Made by a program: the position numbers and the translations under genes. This document shows positions 8,867 to 17,343 of a stretch of DNA of 64,000 nt, piece by piece (within the stretch, counting starts at the first letter, position 1; every line of letters starts with the position of its first letter). Under the pieces are notes generated by a model. It was not told the origin of the DNA. It did not search any database and saw only the letters and a program-made list of their open reading frames with translations. The stretch is from Pseudolactococcus insecticola. Lineage in GTDB: Bacteria > Bacillota > Bacilli > Lactobacillales > Streptococcaceae. The stretch covers positions 78,094-142,093 of the forward strand of contig NZ_BLLH01000004.1 of the NCBI RefSeq assembly GCF_011170065.1, in the 5' to 3' direction.

Positions 8867-9847
8867 TCATTTTTCAAACATGGCAACAAATGCTTGGATC
8901 AATCTATCACGTTCGGCAATCCATTTTTGTCGCTCATCACGCAGATGCACCCGATTTGACAGGAAAATCACGGCTTCTTTTGTCCGCAGATTGAGCAGGA
9001 TAAAAGTCCCAGTGTAGCCGGTGTGTAAAAGCCAGGAAATCTCGCTATTCTCAGTATTTTCAACATTGTCATAAATGTCCCAAGCCAAGCTGCGACGTTT
9101 CCCATCTTCAAGTGTAAAGTCAGACAGCAAACTCAGATAACGCGCCTCTGAAAAGTAGCCCTGGCAAAACTTTGCGAGATCGTCAAGGTCAGAAAATAGA
9201 CCCGCCGATCCCGTGTGTACGCCCAGCACCTGCGCTTTCGGATCATGCACAAGGCCACGTGGCAGTTCCCAAGCCGTAGGCACGGCACCCTCACCAGAAA
9301 AGCTCGTGTGTGTCATCCCAAACGGTACAAAAATCCGCTCTGAGAGAATCACATCAAGCGACTGCGAAAAAATCGTTTCCAGCATAAAGCCAAGCAAAAT
9401 AAAATTCACATCAGAGTAATGAAAAGACTTGTCAGACGTGACGTTTACTTGATTGAGTGCGGCACGTAACTGTACAGCATCCATCTCATTACGCCCTTTG
9501 ATAAACGGATCAATGCCCGATGTATGTGTCATAAGCTGACGAATCGTAACAGCACCGCCCATAAACTCAGGATAATAGTCCGTCAGAAGACTATCAAGCG
9601 ACAGACTTCCTGCAAGGATCAGGTCAAGCACGACAGTCCCTGTCCCCACGACCTTGGAGACACTTGCCAGATCATAGCGTTCGTTAGGCATGAGCGGATG
9701 TGTCTCAGGCTTTATCTGACGGTTGCCAAGCGCATATTTTGTGACCACATCATCTGAGACAATCGCAAAAGAAGCACCTGGGAAAATCCCAGATGCTATA
9801 TATGCCTTGATCAGGTCAAGCACGCTAGACGTCAGTTTATTTGACAA
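8867..9847 (-). CDS. class C beta-lactamase-like serine hydrolase
   Basis: 326-residue serine hydrolase of the beta-lactamase/transpeptidase-like fold. The nucleophile motif SVSK lies in DLASVSKVVGTG, YSDVN serves as the YxN motif, and HTGYTG near residue 281 replaces KTG. No signal peptide is seen, so a cytosolic esterase or amidase role is more likely than a secreted penicillin-binding one. The TTG start at 9847 has GGAG with a 7-nt spacer inside the 3' end of cppA, and the two genes overlap by 11 nt, indicating translational coupling. The natural substrate cannot be told from sequence. Confidence 0.85.
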   Translation of the reverse strand: MSNKLTSSVLDLIKAYIASGIFPGASFAIVSDDVVTKYALGNRQIKPETHPLMPNERYDLASVSKVVGTGTVVLDLILAGSLSLDSLLTDYYPEFMGGAVTIRQLMTHTSGIDPFIKGRNEMDAVQLRAALNQVNVTSDKSFHYSDVNFILLGFMLETIFSQSLDVILSERIFVPFGMTHTSFSGEGAVPTAWELPRGLVHDPKAQVLGVHTGSAGLFSDLDDLAKFCQGYFSEARYLSLLSDFTLEDGKRRSLAWDIYDNVENTENSEISWLLHTGYTGTFILLNLRTKEAVIFLSNRVHLRDERQKWIAERDRLIQAFVAMFEK

Positions 9848-10511
9848 ACCAAAGCTCCAAGTTCTGTACGTCTTTAACCGTTAAAATCTTGCCTTTTTTA
9901 TCCACATAATAATCCAGACCTAGTGCGTCAAGCTGGTCAGAAACCGTTGCTAAATCAATGCTCTCAGGGACACGAAACTCAAGGATTTCCAAGTCCCACA
10001 CCCCGTCAGGATTCGCCGTCAAGTCCTCTCCAGACGATGCAAAATAGCTGATTTTGCCAAATGGCAGTTTAACTGTGTCATTTTTTTCAGTCAACTCAAA
10101 GCCTTCGACGTAAAACGCCAAGCTGTCTTTGACATTTCTCGTATTGAGTTGCACGTCAAGAAGCGTCACATCGTCAGATTTATCAGTCTTGCTTGCGGGT
10201 ACGATTTCAAACAGGTCCCCTTCTGGCGATGTTGCTTCAAAGCCTTCTGTAAATTCTGGACTTGCAATAACAAGCTTTCTCAGCTTTTTATTGCCCACAA
10301 CTGCACGTGTGCGCATACTTGGTGACTCTTCCAAAATCAAGCGTGCATCGTCTGTTGTCTTGGCCGTTTTTGCACCCAAAATCGCTAAGGCATTTTCCTC
10401 TGAGATGACTTTTAACCCCAAAGTTTCCGTATAAAACGCCAAGTTCAAATCACGATTATTGACCCGAATCACTGGCACCATCCGCGTCACATTTTCAAAA
10501 ATTGTCTTCAT
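9837..10511 (-). CDS. cppA: CppA family protein
   Basis: 224 residues made of two glyoxalase/vicinal-oxygen-chelate-like halves. The first runs from about residue 10 (VPVIRVNNRDLNLAFYTETL), the second from about residue 120 (LLDVQLNTRNVKDSLAFYVE). This is the CppA architecture of streptococci, where the name comes from a reported C3-degrading activity. The metal ligands of true glyoxalases are not evident, so an enzymatic role is uncertain. No signal peptide is present. It is first gene of a two-gene operon with the serine hydrolase. The upstream promoter is TTGTAA-17-TATAAT. Confidence 0.85.
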   Translation of the reverse strand: MKTIFENVTRMVPVIRVNNRDLNLAFYTETLGLKVISEENALAILGAKTAKTTDDARLILEESPSMRTRAVVGNKKLRKLVIASPEFTEGFEATSPEGDLFEIVPASKTDKSDDVTLLDVQLNTRNVKDSLAFYVEGFELTEKNDTVKLPFGKISYFASSGEDLTANPDGVWDLEILEFRVPESIDLATVSDQLDALGLDYYVDKKGKILTVKDVQNLELWFVK

Positions 10512-10552
10512 TTGTCTACTTCTCTCACTTCTTTTAAGCTCATTCTCTCTCT

Positions 10553-10581
10553 ATTATAGTCACTTCTTTGCAATATTACAA
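10553..10581 (-). promoter_or_regulatory. promoter of cppA operon
   Basis: TTGTAA (10576-10581) and TATAAT (10553-10558), separated by 17 bp, read on the minus strand. Confidence 0.7.
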
Positions 10582-10602
10582 AAATTTTGTGATATTTTTC
10601 TA

Positions 10603-10631
10603 TTTACAATTTTGTGAATTTTCTGTAAAAT
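10603..10631 (+). promoter_or_regulatory. promoter of TauE/SafE gene
   Basis: TTTACA (10603-10608), 17 bp, TAAAAT (10626-10631), back-to-back with the cppA promoter. Confidence 0.6.
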
Positions 10632-10673
10632 ATAGAGAATAGGCAAATTTCAAAAAAGGACACATTTTTATCC

Positions 10674-11576
10674 ATGACGGAAACTCTGATTTTACAGCTC
10701 ATTAAACTCCTGCTATTTGCAGCTATCGCCATATTGGTCATCGTGATTTTCACACATACAAGACGCAAAAAGATCAATATCATAGGGACACCAAAGAAAT
10801 TTTTTACAGCTTTTGTAATTGGTTTTTTTACAGATATGCTTGATACTTGGGGGATTGGCTCTTATGCGACGACGACAACTTTTTTCAAGCTGACCAACTT
10901 CATTGATGACGGGGATGATACGAAGCTACCCGGTACCATGAACATCGGCCACGCCATTGCGGTTTTAGTCGAGGCTTTGTTTTTCATCACGGCTGTCAGA
11001 GTTGAGATGACGACTTTAATTCCCATGACATCGGCCGCCGTGATTGGTGCTCTGACGGGAACACGACTGACTAAAAACTGGTCTGCAAAGCTCGTACAGC
11101 GTGTTTTAGGCCTGCTATTGATTATTGCAGCTATTATCATGGCGCTGCGCATTGCCTTCAATATCGGCGCAGATACGGCGACTAGCGTGCATGGCCTACA
11201 TGGCATTCTACTTTTTATCGGCGTTATTTTCAACTTTATCCTAGGCGTTCTCATGACCATGGGGCTTGGCAATTACGCGCCTGAGCTCGTTTTCTTCTCA
11301 CTTGCCGGCGTTAATCCACTCATTGCGCTTCCTGTCATGATGCTTGACGCGGCGATGATCATGTTTTCAGCGGCGCAGGGCTTCATCAAAAAAGATCGTG
11401 TTTATTGGAATGGTCTTTTGGGCATGATGATTGGCGGCATCTTAGGCGTTGTCGTTGCGGCAAAAGTCATCACAAACATTGACATCAACCTACTCAAAAA
11501 AGCCATGGTCGTGATCGTCATCTATACCGGTATTATGCTGATCCGCACATCATTTATCAAAGCAAGCACAAAATAA
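10674..11576 (+). CDS. TauE/SafE family anion permease
   Basis: 300-residue integral membrane protein with about eight helices in two repeated halves, as in the TauE/SafE (sulfite/organosulfonate exporter) family. The family handles sulfur-containing anions, but the substrate here is unknown. The first half holds AFVIGFFTDMLDTWGIGSYATTT and the second FNFILGVLMTMGLGNYAPELVFF, corresponding inverted-repeat signature helices. The assigned ATG at 10674 has AAAAAGGA about 14 nt upstream, which is longer than usual. No better in-frame start is visible. A strong terminator follows. Confidence 0.85.
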   Translation: MTETLILQLIKLLLFAAIAILVIVIFTHTRRKKINIIGTPKKFFTAFVIGFFTDMLDTWGIGSYATTTTFFKLTNFIDDGDDTKLPGTMNIGHAIAVLVEALFFITAVRVEMTTLIPMTSAAVIGALTGTRLTKNWSAKLVQRVLGLLLIIAAIIMALRIAFNIGADTATSVHGLHGILLFIGVIFNFILGVLMTMGLGNYAPELVFFSLAGVNPLIALPVMMLDAAMIMFSAAQGFIKKDRVYWNGLLGMMIGGILGVVVAAKVITNIDINLLKKAMVVIVIYTGIMLIRTSFIKASTK

Positions 11577-11616
11577 AAAATGCACTGACATCTGATAAAT
11601 GTCGTGCATTTTTTGC
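11574..11616. terminator. bidirectional terminator, TauE / sortase
   Basis: AAAATGCAC and GTGCATTTTTT arms with an inner TGACAT/ATGTC stem, flanked by A and T runs, between convergent genes. Confidence 0.85.
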
Positions 11617-11617
11617 T

Positions 11618-12301
11618 TTAGTTTAGGATAACAAGTAAGTTGACTGTTTTTGACAGACATGTTTGTAAGACTACTTGTTCACGTGAACCTGGTTGTACGA
11701 TTGTTGGCCAGTAGTCTGTTTTAGGCAATGTTGTTGAAAAAGCATGATCGCCAATCTGCACGATTTTTGTGACGGTATACTGACGGTTTTGGCCTTTGTA
11801 GTCATAAACCGTTATTTTTTCGCCAACTTTCATCTTTGTCAAGATTGAAAACAGCCCTGGATTATGTCCGATAAAGTGGGTTGAGCGGTTATCGCGTACA
11901 TTATTTACCGCCGCACCGCCCCAAGTTGATGCGAGCGTACCAGGTTTCGCGTTTATCAGCGCTTGACCTTTTGCAATTCCGCCATCTTGGTAATCATAGT
12001 ACTTACCCTGAATGTAGAGTTTACGCTGTAAAGTCGTTTCCGTGTCTGGCAAAAATGAATTATCATCGTCTTGTGACTTCGTAAACTCATCCCCAGTATA
12101 ATCAGCCCGACTGCGCCCGTAAAGCCCTTTGACAATGTCAGCATTGTACTCACGCATCTGAAGATCCGAGACGTTCGCCGTCAGCTGCTGCTGATAGACA
12201 AAGTAACCTCCGATTGGAATCGCGATAATCGCCGCAGCAGCCAAAATAACTAGCCCCAGATTTTTTTTACTCGTGCGAATTTTCTCCAATAATTTAGCCA
12301 T
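11618..12301 (-). CDS. class A sortase-like protein, catalytic Arg not found
   Basis: 227-residue membrane-anchored sortase. A cytoplasmic basic start is followed by one helix at about residues 15-35, then the beta-barrel catalytic domain. The catalytic His is in THFIGHNPG at about residues 141-149 and the Cys in VVLQTC at about residue 214. Class A enzymes use a conserved Arg some residues after Cys, in a strand ending the protein. Here that strand reads KTVNLLVILN, with Asn at the expected place. It may be a diverged or inactive sortase, or the Arg role may be taken elsewhere. AGAGG precedes ATG 12301. No LPxTG substrate was recognised in this window. Confidence 0.8.
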   Translation of the reverse strand: MAKLLEKIRTSKKNLGLVILAAAAIIAIPIGGYFVYQQQLTANVSDLQMREYNADIVKGLYGRSRADYTGDEFTKSQDDDNSFLPDTETTLQRKLYIQGKYYDYQDGGIAKGQALINAKPGTLASTWGGAAVNNVRDNRSTHFIGHNPGLFSILTKMKVGEKITVYDYKGQNRQYTVTKIVQIGDHAFSTTLPKTDYWPTIVQPGSREQVVLQTCLSKTVNLLVILN

Positions 12302-12382
12302 ATTTTTCCTCTTTTCTTTTTACTTATCTTTATAATATAATTTTAACAAGTTTCCCAAAATATTGTTAATGATATACAAAAA

Positions 12383-12391
12383 TGCTATAAT
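12383..12391 (+). promoter_or_regulatory. extended -10, leaderless geometry for CPBP gene
   Basis: TGCTATAAT ends at 12391. The in-frame ATG 12398 begins 6 nt later, at the expected transcription start, and no Shine-Dalgarno is present. Confidence 0.6.
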
Positions 12392-12397
12392 ATGCCC

Positions 12398-13108
12398 ATG
12401 AACTATTTTGATATTATCGAATCTGAAAAGGCTGAACAGGTTGATTTACCTGAAAATGAACCAAAAAAACAGACTTGGCTATCTCGTCTGTCTTATCTAC
12501 TTTTGTTGCTTTATTGGCAAGTCTCACAAGGCGCTGTTGCGCTTCCGATGGATAGGCATCAGCATTTCCATCTTTGGAAAATTCTTGCATTTTTGCTGAT
12601 TTTTATCGTCTGCGTCGCCTTATCTTATGACTGGGCACGAAAACATGAATTAATCCCAAAGATCAGCCTGCGCCAATTCCCACTTGGGAAAATTGCGACT
12701 GGTTTTGTGCTTATGCTTGTGACCAGTATGATTTCAGGCGTCATCATGAGCTTGACAAAGACTGACACCACTGAAAACCAAGCTGCTGTCGATGCGATTG
12801 GTAAGGCATTACCGCCGCTCGTCTTTTTCATCATGACTGTTTCTGCTGGCTTTTTTGAGGAACTTGTCTTTCGAGTTAGCATGTTTGAACTTTTATTTAA
12901 CAAATGGCCCAAAGTCGCGATGTTTTTTGCCTGGGGGCTCTTTACGGCAGCTCATATGCCGACTGACATTCCGAGCTTTTTAACTTACGGACTCATGAGT
13001 CTTGTGCTGACAAGTCTCTATACTAAGTACCGCAATTTCTATCTCAACATGTCCGTCCATTTTCTGTGGAATGCTGTCATTACGCTCGTCTTACTCTTGG
13101 GTAAATAA
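12398..13108 (+). CDS. CPBP family intramembrane metalloprotease
   Basis: 236-residue multi-pass membrane protein of the CPBP (Abi/Rce1-like) family. The three active-site motifs are present in order: EELVFR, FTAAHM and HFLWNAV, supplying the Glu-Glu, His and His/Asn of the intramembrane metalloprotease site. In lactic acid bacteria such proteins often accompany bacteriocin immunity. No bacteriocin gene is seen here, so the substrate is unknown. ATG 12398 is preferred over ATG 12392 because the -10 box ends at 12391 and predicts initiation at 12398. A terminator follows directly. Confidence 0.85.
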   Translation: MNYFDIIESEKAEQVDLPENEPKKQTWLSRLSYLLLLLYWQVSQGAVALPMDRHQHFHLWKILAFLLIFIVCVALSYDWARKHELIPKISLRQFPLGKIATGFVLMLVTSMISGVIMSLTKTDTTENQAAVDAIGKALPPLVFFIMTVSAGFFEELVFRVSMFELLFNKWPKVAMFFAWGLFTAAHMPTDIPSFLTYGLMSLVLTSLYTKYRNFYLNMSVHFLWNAVITLVLLLGK

Positions 13109-13140
13109 AAAAAGCTTGGCAAATTGACCAAGCTTTTTTA
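13107..13140. terminator. bidirectional terminator, CPBP / glpF
   Basis: 12-bp arms AAAAAAGCTTGG and CCAAGCTTTTTT with an 8-nt loop between convergent genes. Confidence 0.92.
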
Positions 13141-13157
13141 TTCATTTTATTTAAAAA

Positions 13158-14042
13158 TTATAAGAAAATGATTTTGAAAAGTGCAACTGCTGCAAGACCA
13201 GCCAAGATTGGTGCCACAACTGGTGCCCATGCGTACCACCATTTAGAATCGCCTTTGTTTTCACCAAGGATTGATTTTGGAAGCAAAGCATGCACGATAC
13301 GAGGACCGAGGTCACGCGCTGGGTTAAGACCAGGACCAGTAGGTCCGCCGAGAGAGGCAACGAGTACCATCACGAGGAAACCAAGTGCTAAGTGAGCAAC
13401 TGCAAGCGATCCTGAAGACAAACCAATGTAGTTTGAAATTCCGTTTGTCACTTGGTCAGATGCTGACATTTTAGTAATGTCTTGGCCTTGAGCTGTGAGC
13501 AATTTAGTGACAGCTGCTTTGATTTCAGCACCAAAGAAGTTATGCGTCAATGCAAGTGCGCCAAAGAACAAAACAAATGACCCAACAAACTCGTTTAGGA
13601 AACCATTGATTGTTGCGCCACGGCGTGTTGCTTTTGTGCCGTCATCAACATTATCAATCGTTGAAAATGAACCCAAAATATGGTTTGAGTTAGTCGTTTG
13701 CAAGTAGTAAGGACGGTAAACCATGACAAGCACGAGTTGTCCAAACATTGCGCCGAGCAATTGTGCAATGATGTATTGCGCAACGTGTGCCCATGGGAAA
13801 AGGCCTGATACTGCAAGACCGAGTGTGAAGGCTGGGTTGATGTGGTTGCCTGAAACGTTACCAAACATCAAAGCGGGAATCATCACGCCACAGCCATAAC
13901 CCCAGGCAATCGTCATCCAGCCTGAAGCGAATCCTTTAGTTCCTTTGAGGTCAACGTTTGCGACCGCGCCGTTACCGAGAATAATGAGAATCGCTGTTCC
14001 GATAAATTCAGCGATGTATTTAGTCATCCATGTTACGTCCAT
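13158..14042 (-). CDS. glpF: aquaglyceroporin / glycerol facilitator
   Basis: 294-residue MIP-family channel with six helices and both half-helix signatures: HINPAFTLG in the first half and GLNPARDLG in the second. Asp after the second NPAR is typical of glycerol-conducting members. The protein is slightly longer than E. coli GlpF because of an extended loop (SNHILGSFSTIDNVDDG) common in lactic acid bacteria. It should pass glycerol and possibly water or dihydroxyacetone. GGAG lies upstream of ATG 14042. The promoter TTTACA-17-TAAACT has a cre-like site 5 bp upstream of its -35, consistent with carbon catabolite control. Confidence 0.93.
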   Translation of the reverse strand: MDVTWMTKYIAEFIGTAILIILGNGAVANVDLKGTKGFASGWMTIAWGYGCGVMIPALMFGNVSGNHINPAFTLGLAVSGLFPWAHVAQYIIAQLLGAMFGQLVLVMVYRPYYLQTTNSNHILGSFSTIDNVDDGTKATRRGATINGFLNEFVGSFVLFFGALALTHNFFGAEIKAAVTKLLTAQGQDITKMSASDQVTNGISNYIGLSSGSLAVAHLALGFLVMVLVASLGGPTGPGLNPARDLGPRIVHALLPKSILGENKGDSKWWYAWAPVVAPILAGLAAVALFKIIFL

Positions 14043-14116
14043 TTTTTGGTGTAATCTCCTTTAAGTAAGTGTAAGTTTTGAGCATTTTGCTCATCTTGAA
14101 ATATAAGTACTTTACA

Positions 14117-14165
14117 AGTTTATCAGATTTTCTGCGACATGTAAAGGTTTTGTGAACGTTTTCAT
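14117..14165 (-). promoter_or_regulatory. glpF promoter with upstream cre-like site
   Basis: Minus strand: ATGAAAACGTTCACA (14151-14165) matches WTGNAANCGNWNNCW. It is followed by TTTACA (14140-14145), 17 bp, and TAAACT (14117-14122). Confidence 0.6.
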
Positions 14166-14206
14166 TCACTTTTTAGTTCTATTTAAGCCAGTTTTCTTGA
14201 CAATTT

Positions 14207-14215
14207 TGATATAAT
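14207..14215 (+). promoter_or_regulatory. extended -10 of pepX
   Basis: TGATATAAT (TGnTATAAT). The eye-catching TTGACA at 14197-14202 is only 7 bp upstream and cannot be its -35. Confidence 0.6.
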
Positions 14216-14248
14216 CTTGTTAGATACCCTCATACAAAGGAGATAGAC

Positions 14249-16570
14249 ATGACGCGCTTTAACCAGTTTTCTATTATTGATAAGACATTTGACGAAAAAC
14301 TAGCTGATCTTGCTGGGCTGCGTTTCAAATTTGACACACAGCTAGAAAGTAAGCGCAATCTAAAAAATTGGCTCTTGACAGCGCCTGTTGATCTGACGAC
14401 GCTTGCAGCAACTGATAGGGAGACGCTCTGGGACTTCCTGCACTCTGACACGCCGCTCACCTGGGATATTTTTTATGCGATTGGCTTACAACTGCTTGAT
14501 TTTGTGGCGAATTTTGAATTTTCGCTTTCTGACAGCTTGACATTTGCGTCAGATTTGCATTTGCCCACTGTTGATCTGACACAAGACACATCGTCAGAAC
14601 ACGTGATATCCGCCATCTATCTCTTGATGCTCAGCCGCCGCAAGAACGCTATGACGCTGGTCGAGTTTTGGGTGTCAGAAGGCCTGCTGCCGCTTGATAA
14701 CCACTACCATTTTTTCAACGACAAAAGCCTTGCCACCTTTGATACTGCGCAAACTCTGACGCGTGAATTTGTCTACGTTGAAAGTCCTGTTGACACTGAA
14801 CGTCGCGGTGACTACGACTTGATAAAAGTTGAGATTATCCGCCCACAGTTTGACGGCAAACTGCCTGTCATCATGACTGCAAGTCCCTATCATCTGGGGA
14901 CAAACGACCTTGCAAATGATCAAAAACTTCACGATATGGCTGTCCCTTTGACGCAAAAGCCACTTGGCTTTATTGAGATAACAGATGCTGACGATACGGT
15001 TGATAGCTTTCCTAACTACGACAAAAAACCTGTGCCAATGGCGAAAAACAACCAAGCGCAAGGGCATTTCACACACGGTTGGACTTATAGTCTCAACGAC
15101 TATTTTTTAGCACGAGGATTTGCATCTATCTACGTCGCAAGCGTTGGTACGCGCGGTTCTGACGGTTTTATGACGAGTGGTGATTATCAGCAAATCGCAG
15201 GTGTTACAGCTGTTATTGATTGGCTAAATGGCAGAGCACGTGCTTTTACCAGCCGTAAAAAAACACACGAGCTCACGGCTGACTGGGCAACTGGTCATGT
15301 CGTAATGACTGGCAAGTCCTATCTAGGCACGTTAGCTTACGGCGCTGCAACAACGGGCGTTTCTGGGCTTGATGTCATCATTGCTGAGGCCGGCATCACG
15401 AGCTGGTACGACTACTACCGTGAAAATGGTCTCGTTCGCAGTCCTGGCGGCTATCCAGGTGAAGATTTGGACGTCCTTGCTGAGCTGACTTATTCGCGCA
15501 ATCTTGATGCTGCTGACTTTCTGACTGGCAATGCGACCTACCAAAAACAGTTGGCTGATATGACAACTCAGCTTGATCGTGCGTCAGGCGACTATAACAG
15601 TTACTGGCATGCCAGAAACTATCTGCCAAATGCAGATAAAGTGACAGCTGACGTCATTATCGTCCACGGTATGCAAGACTTCAATGTCACCGCACAGCAC
15701 GCCTTCAAGTTCTGGCACGCTCTGCCGCAACACGTGGTTAAACATGCTTTTCTACATCAGGGCAGCCACGTTTACATCAATAACTGGCAGTCAATTGACT
15801 TTTCTGAGACGATTAACGCTTACTTGACAGCTAAACTGCTAGAAAATCCGCTGTCGCTTGACTTACCGCCAGTGATTTGGCAAGAAAATGGTGCTTACCA
15901 ATCTTTCAAAACACTCGATAACTTCGGTGCTACCAACATTTCTGAAAGTCCGCTTGGTTTTGAAGGCGAGTTTGCAAGCTTTGACAATCACTATGACGAC
16001 CAGACTTTTGACGGCTACAGCCGTGATTTCAGGCGTTTCAAAACTGATCTTTTTGCTGGCAAGGCAAATGCTGCTGTCATTGACATCAACGTCCCTGAAG
16101 ATAGCATCATCAACGGTCAGATCGTGCTAAATCTGCGCATCAAGCTAAATGACACCAAGGGCATCCTGTCTGCTCAGATCCTCGACTACGGCAGCAAAAA
16201 GCGCCTGAACGACGCGCCAGGCACCCTTGCGCTTAAGGCTATCGACCTCGGACGAAACTTCGCCTACGATGATGTCAAGGACTTGGCGCTTACAGAGATG
16301 CCATACAAAGTCGTTACCAAAGGCTTCATGAACCTGCAAAATCGCCAAAATCTGCTTGAGATCAACTCTGTCACGCCTGACGAATGGCTCAAAGTCGAGA
16401 TGCGTCTTGAGCCTACAATCTACCAGCTCCACGAAAATGACACCCTACGTCTTTTGATTTATAGTACTGATTTTGAACACACCGTCCGTGATAACCGTGA
16501 CGTTACTTATACGCTAAATCTTGAAAAATCACGCCTTTACGTACCAAAAGAATCAGGCGAATCCAAATGA
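14249..16570 (+). CDS. pepX: X-prolyl dipeptidyl aminopeptidase
   Basis: Cytosolic serine peptidase that removes X-Pro dipeptides from peptide N-termini, important for using proline-rich casein peptides. The 773 residues match lactococcal PepX. The catalytic Ser is in TGKSYLGT at about residue 356, the Asp in VHGMQDFNV at about 477 and the His in HQGSHVY at about 506. The lid/N-terminal domain and the C-terminal jelly-roll are full length. AAAGGAG precedes ATG 14249. No terminator is seen before the next gene, 29 bp downstream, so the two may be co-transcribed. Confidence 0.97.
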   Translation: MTRFNQFSIIDKTFDEKLADLAGLRFKFDTQLESKRNLKNWLLTAPVDLTTLAATDRETLWDFLHSDTPLTWDIFYAIGLQLLDFVANFEFSLSDSLTFASDLHLPTVDLTQDTSSEHVISAIYLLMLSRRKNAMTLVEFWVSEGLLPLDNHYHFFNDKSLATFDTAQTLTREFVYVESPVDTERRGDYDLIKVEIIRPQFDGKLPVIMTASPYHLGTNDLANDQKLHDMAVPLTQKPLGFIEITDADDTVDSFPNYDKKPVPMAKNNQAQGHFTHGWTYSLNDYFLARGFASIYVASVGTRGSDGFMTSGDYQQIAGVTAVIDWLNGRARAFTSRKKTHELTADWATGHVVMTGKSYLGTLAYGAATTGVSGLDVIIAEAGITSWYDYYRENGLVRSPGGYPGEDLDVLAELTYSRNLDAADFLTGNATYQKQLADMTTQLDRASGDYNSYWHARNYLPNADKVTADVIIVHGMQDFNVTAQHAFKFWHALPQHVVKHAFLHQGSHVYINNWQSIDFSETINAYLTAKLLENPLSLDLPPVIWQENGAYQSFKTLDNFGATNISESPLGFEGEFASFDNHYDDQTFDGYSRDFRRFKTDLFAGKANAAVIDINVPEDSIINGQIVLNLRIKLNDTKGILSAQILDYGSKKRLNDAPGTLALKAIDLGRNFAYDDVKDLALTEMPYKVVTKGFMNLQNRQNLLEINSVTPDEWLKVEMRLEPTIYQLHENDTLRLLIYSTDFEHTVRDNRDVTYTLNLEKSRLYVPKESGESK

Positions 16571-16599
16571 AATAATCACACTAAAGAAAGCAGACATAC

Positions 16600-17307
16600 A
16601 TGACAACTATCGGCATTATCGGCACCCAATATCTTAACTTTGAGGAACAACCTTTTCACGAAAATCAAGTCATCTATACGCGGAAAGCCTTTACTGATGC
16701 TCTCCAAACGACTGGTGCAACTGTCATCATCATCCCGATTGACGCGCTTGACAAAATTCCTGATTATGTCAGCATGGTGGATAAGATTCTGCTGACAGGT
16801 GGTGAAGATGTCGCACCTCAGTTTTACGGCGAGGATCCACACCGCCTGCTAGGTCTTATCAATCCAGACCGTGATGCCTTCGAGATTGCCGTCATCAAAG
16901 AAAGTATCAAGCAAAAAAAAGCAGTTTTTGGCGTTTGCCGTGGCATGCAGCTGATGAATGTTGCACTTGGTGGCAGTCTCTATCAGGATTTATCCCTTGC
17001 TAGCACAACTGTCAAACACCTGCAAGCTCCGACCAAACAGCAGTTCCCGACGCATTTTGTGGCAGTGGATCAAACCTCATCGCTAAATTTTCTACCAGAG
17101 CGCTATCATGTCAATTCTTATCATCATCAGGCGATTCATCGCTTGTCTGACGAGCTTTCAAGCATTGCCACCGCTTCTGACGGCATCATTGAGGCTGTCG
17201 AAAATAAAAACAACCGCCTTTTAGCTGTCCAGTGGCATCCTGAAGGAACGTGGGATACGATTGACAGTGAGTTTGCGATTTTCAAGTATTTTGTCGATGT
17301 ACTCTAA
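16600..17307 (+). CDS. gamma-glutamyl-gamma-aminobutyrate hydrolase-type peptidase
   Basis: 235-residue class I glutamine amidotransferase-like hydrolase of the peptidase C26 family (PuuD-like). The nucleophile Cys is in FGVCRGMQLMN at about residue 110, and the His-Glu pair in VQWHPEGT at about residues 209-216. LLTGGEDVAPQFYGE is the expected oxyanion region. The likely reaction is cleavage of a gamma-glutamyl amide bond. The actual substrate is not determinable. The Shine-Dalgarno is weak (AAAGAAAG). It lies directly after pepX on the same strand, consistent with a peptide-use role. Confidence 0.85.
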   Translation: MTTIGIIGTQYLNFEEQPFHENQVIYTRKAFTDALQTTGATVIIIPIDALDKIPDYVSMVDKILLTGGEDVAPQFYGEDPHRLLGLINPDRDAFEIAVIKESIKQKKAVFGVCRGMQLMNVALGGSLYQDLSLASTTVKHLQAPTKQQFPTHFVAVDQTSSLNFLPERYHVNSYHHQAIHRLSDELSSIATASDGIIEAVENKNNRLLAVQWHPEGTWDTIDSEFAIFKYFVDVL

Positions 17308-17342
17308 AAAAATGACTTCTCGCATGAGAAGTCATTTTTTAT
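17306..17342. terminator. bidirectional terminator, C26 hydrolase / gltX
   Basis: ATGACTTCTC, GCAT loop, GAGAAGTCAT, with A and T tracts on the two sides. Confidence 0.92.
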
Positions 17343-17343
17343 T

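Noticed and set aside
14197..14215. TTGACA followed by TATAAT upstream of pepX
   Set aside because: The spacing is only 7 bp, so the two cannot form one promoter. The extended -10 alone is used in the annotation.
14675..15076. 133-codon minus-strand frame inside pepX
   Set aside because: Shadow of the pepX coding sequence. No signals.
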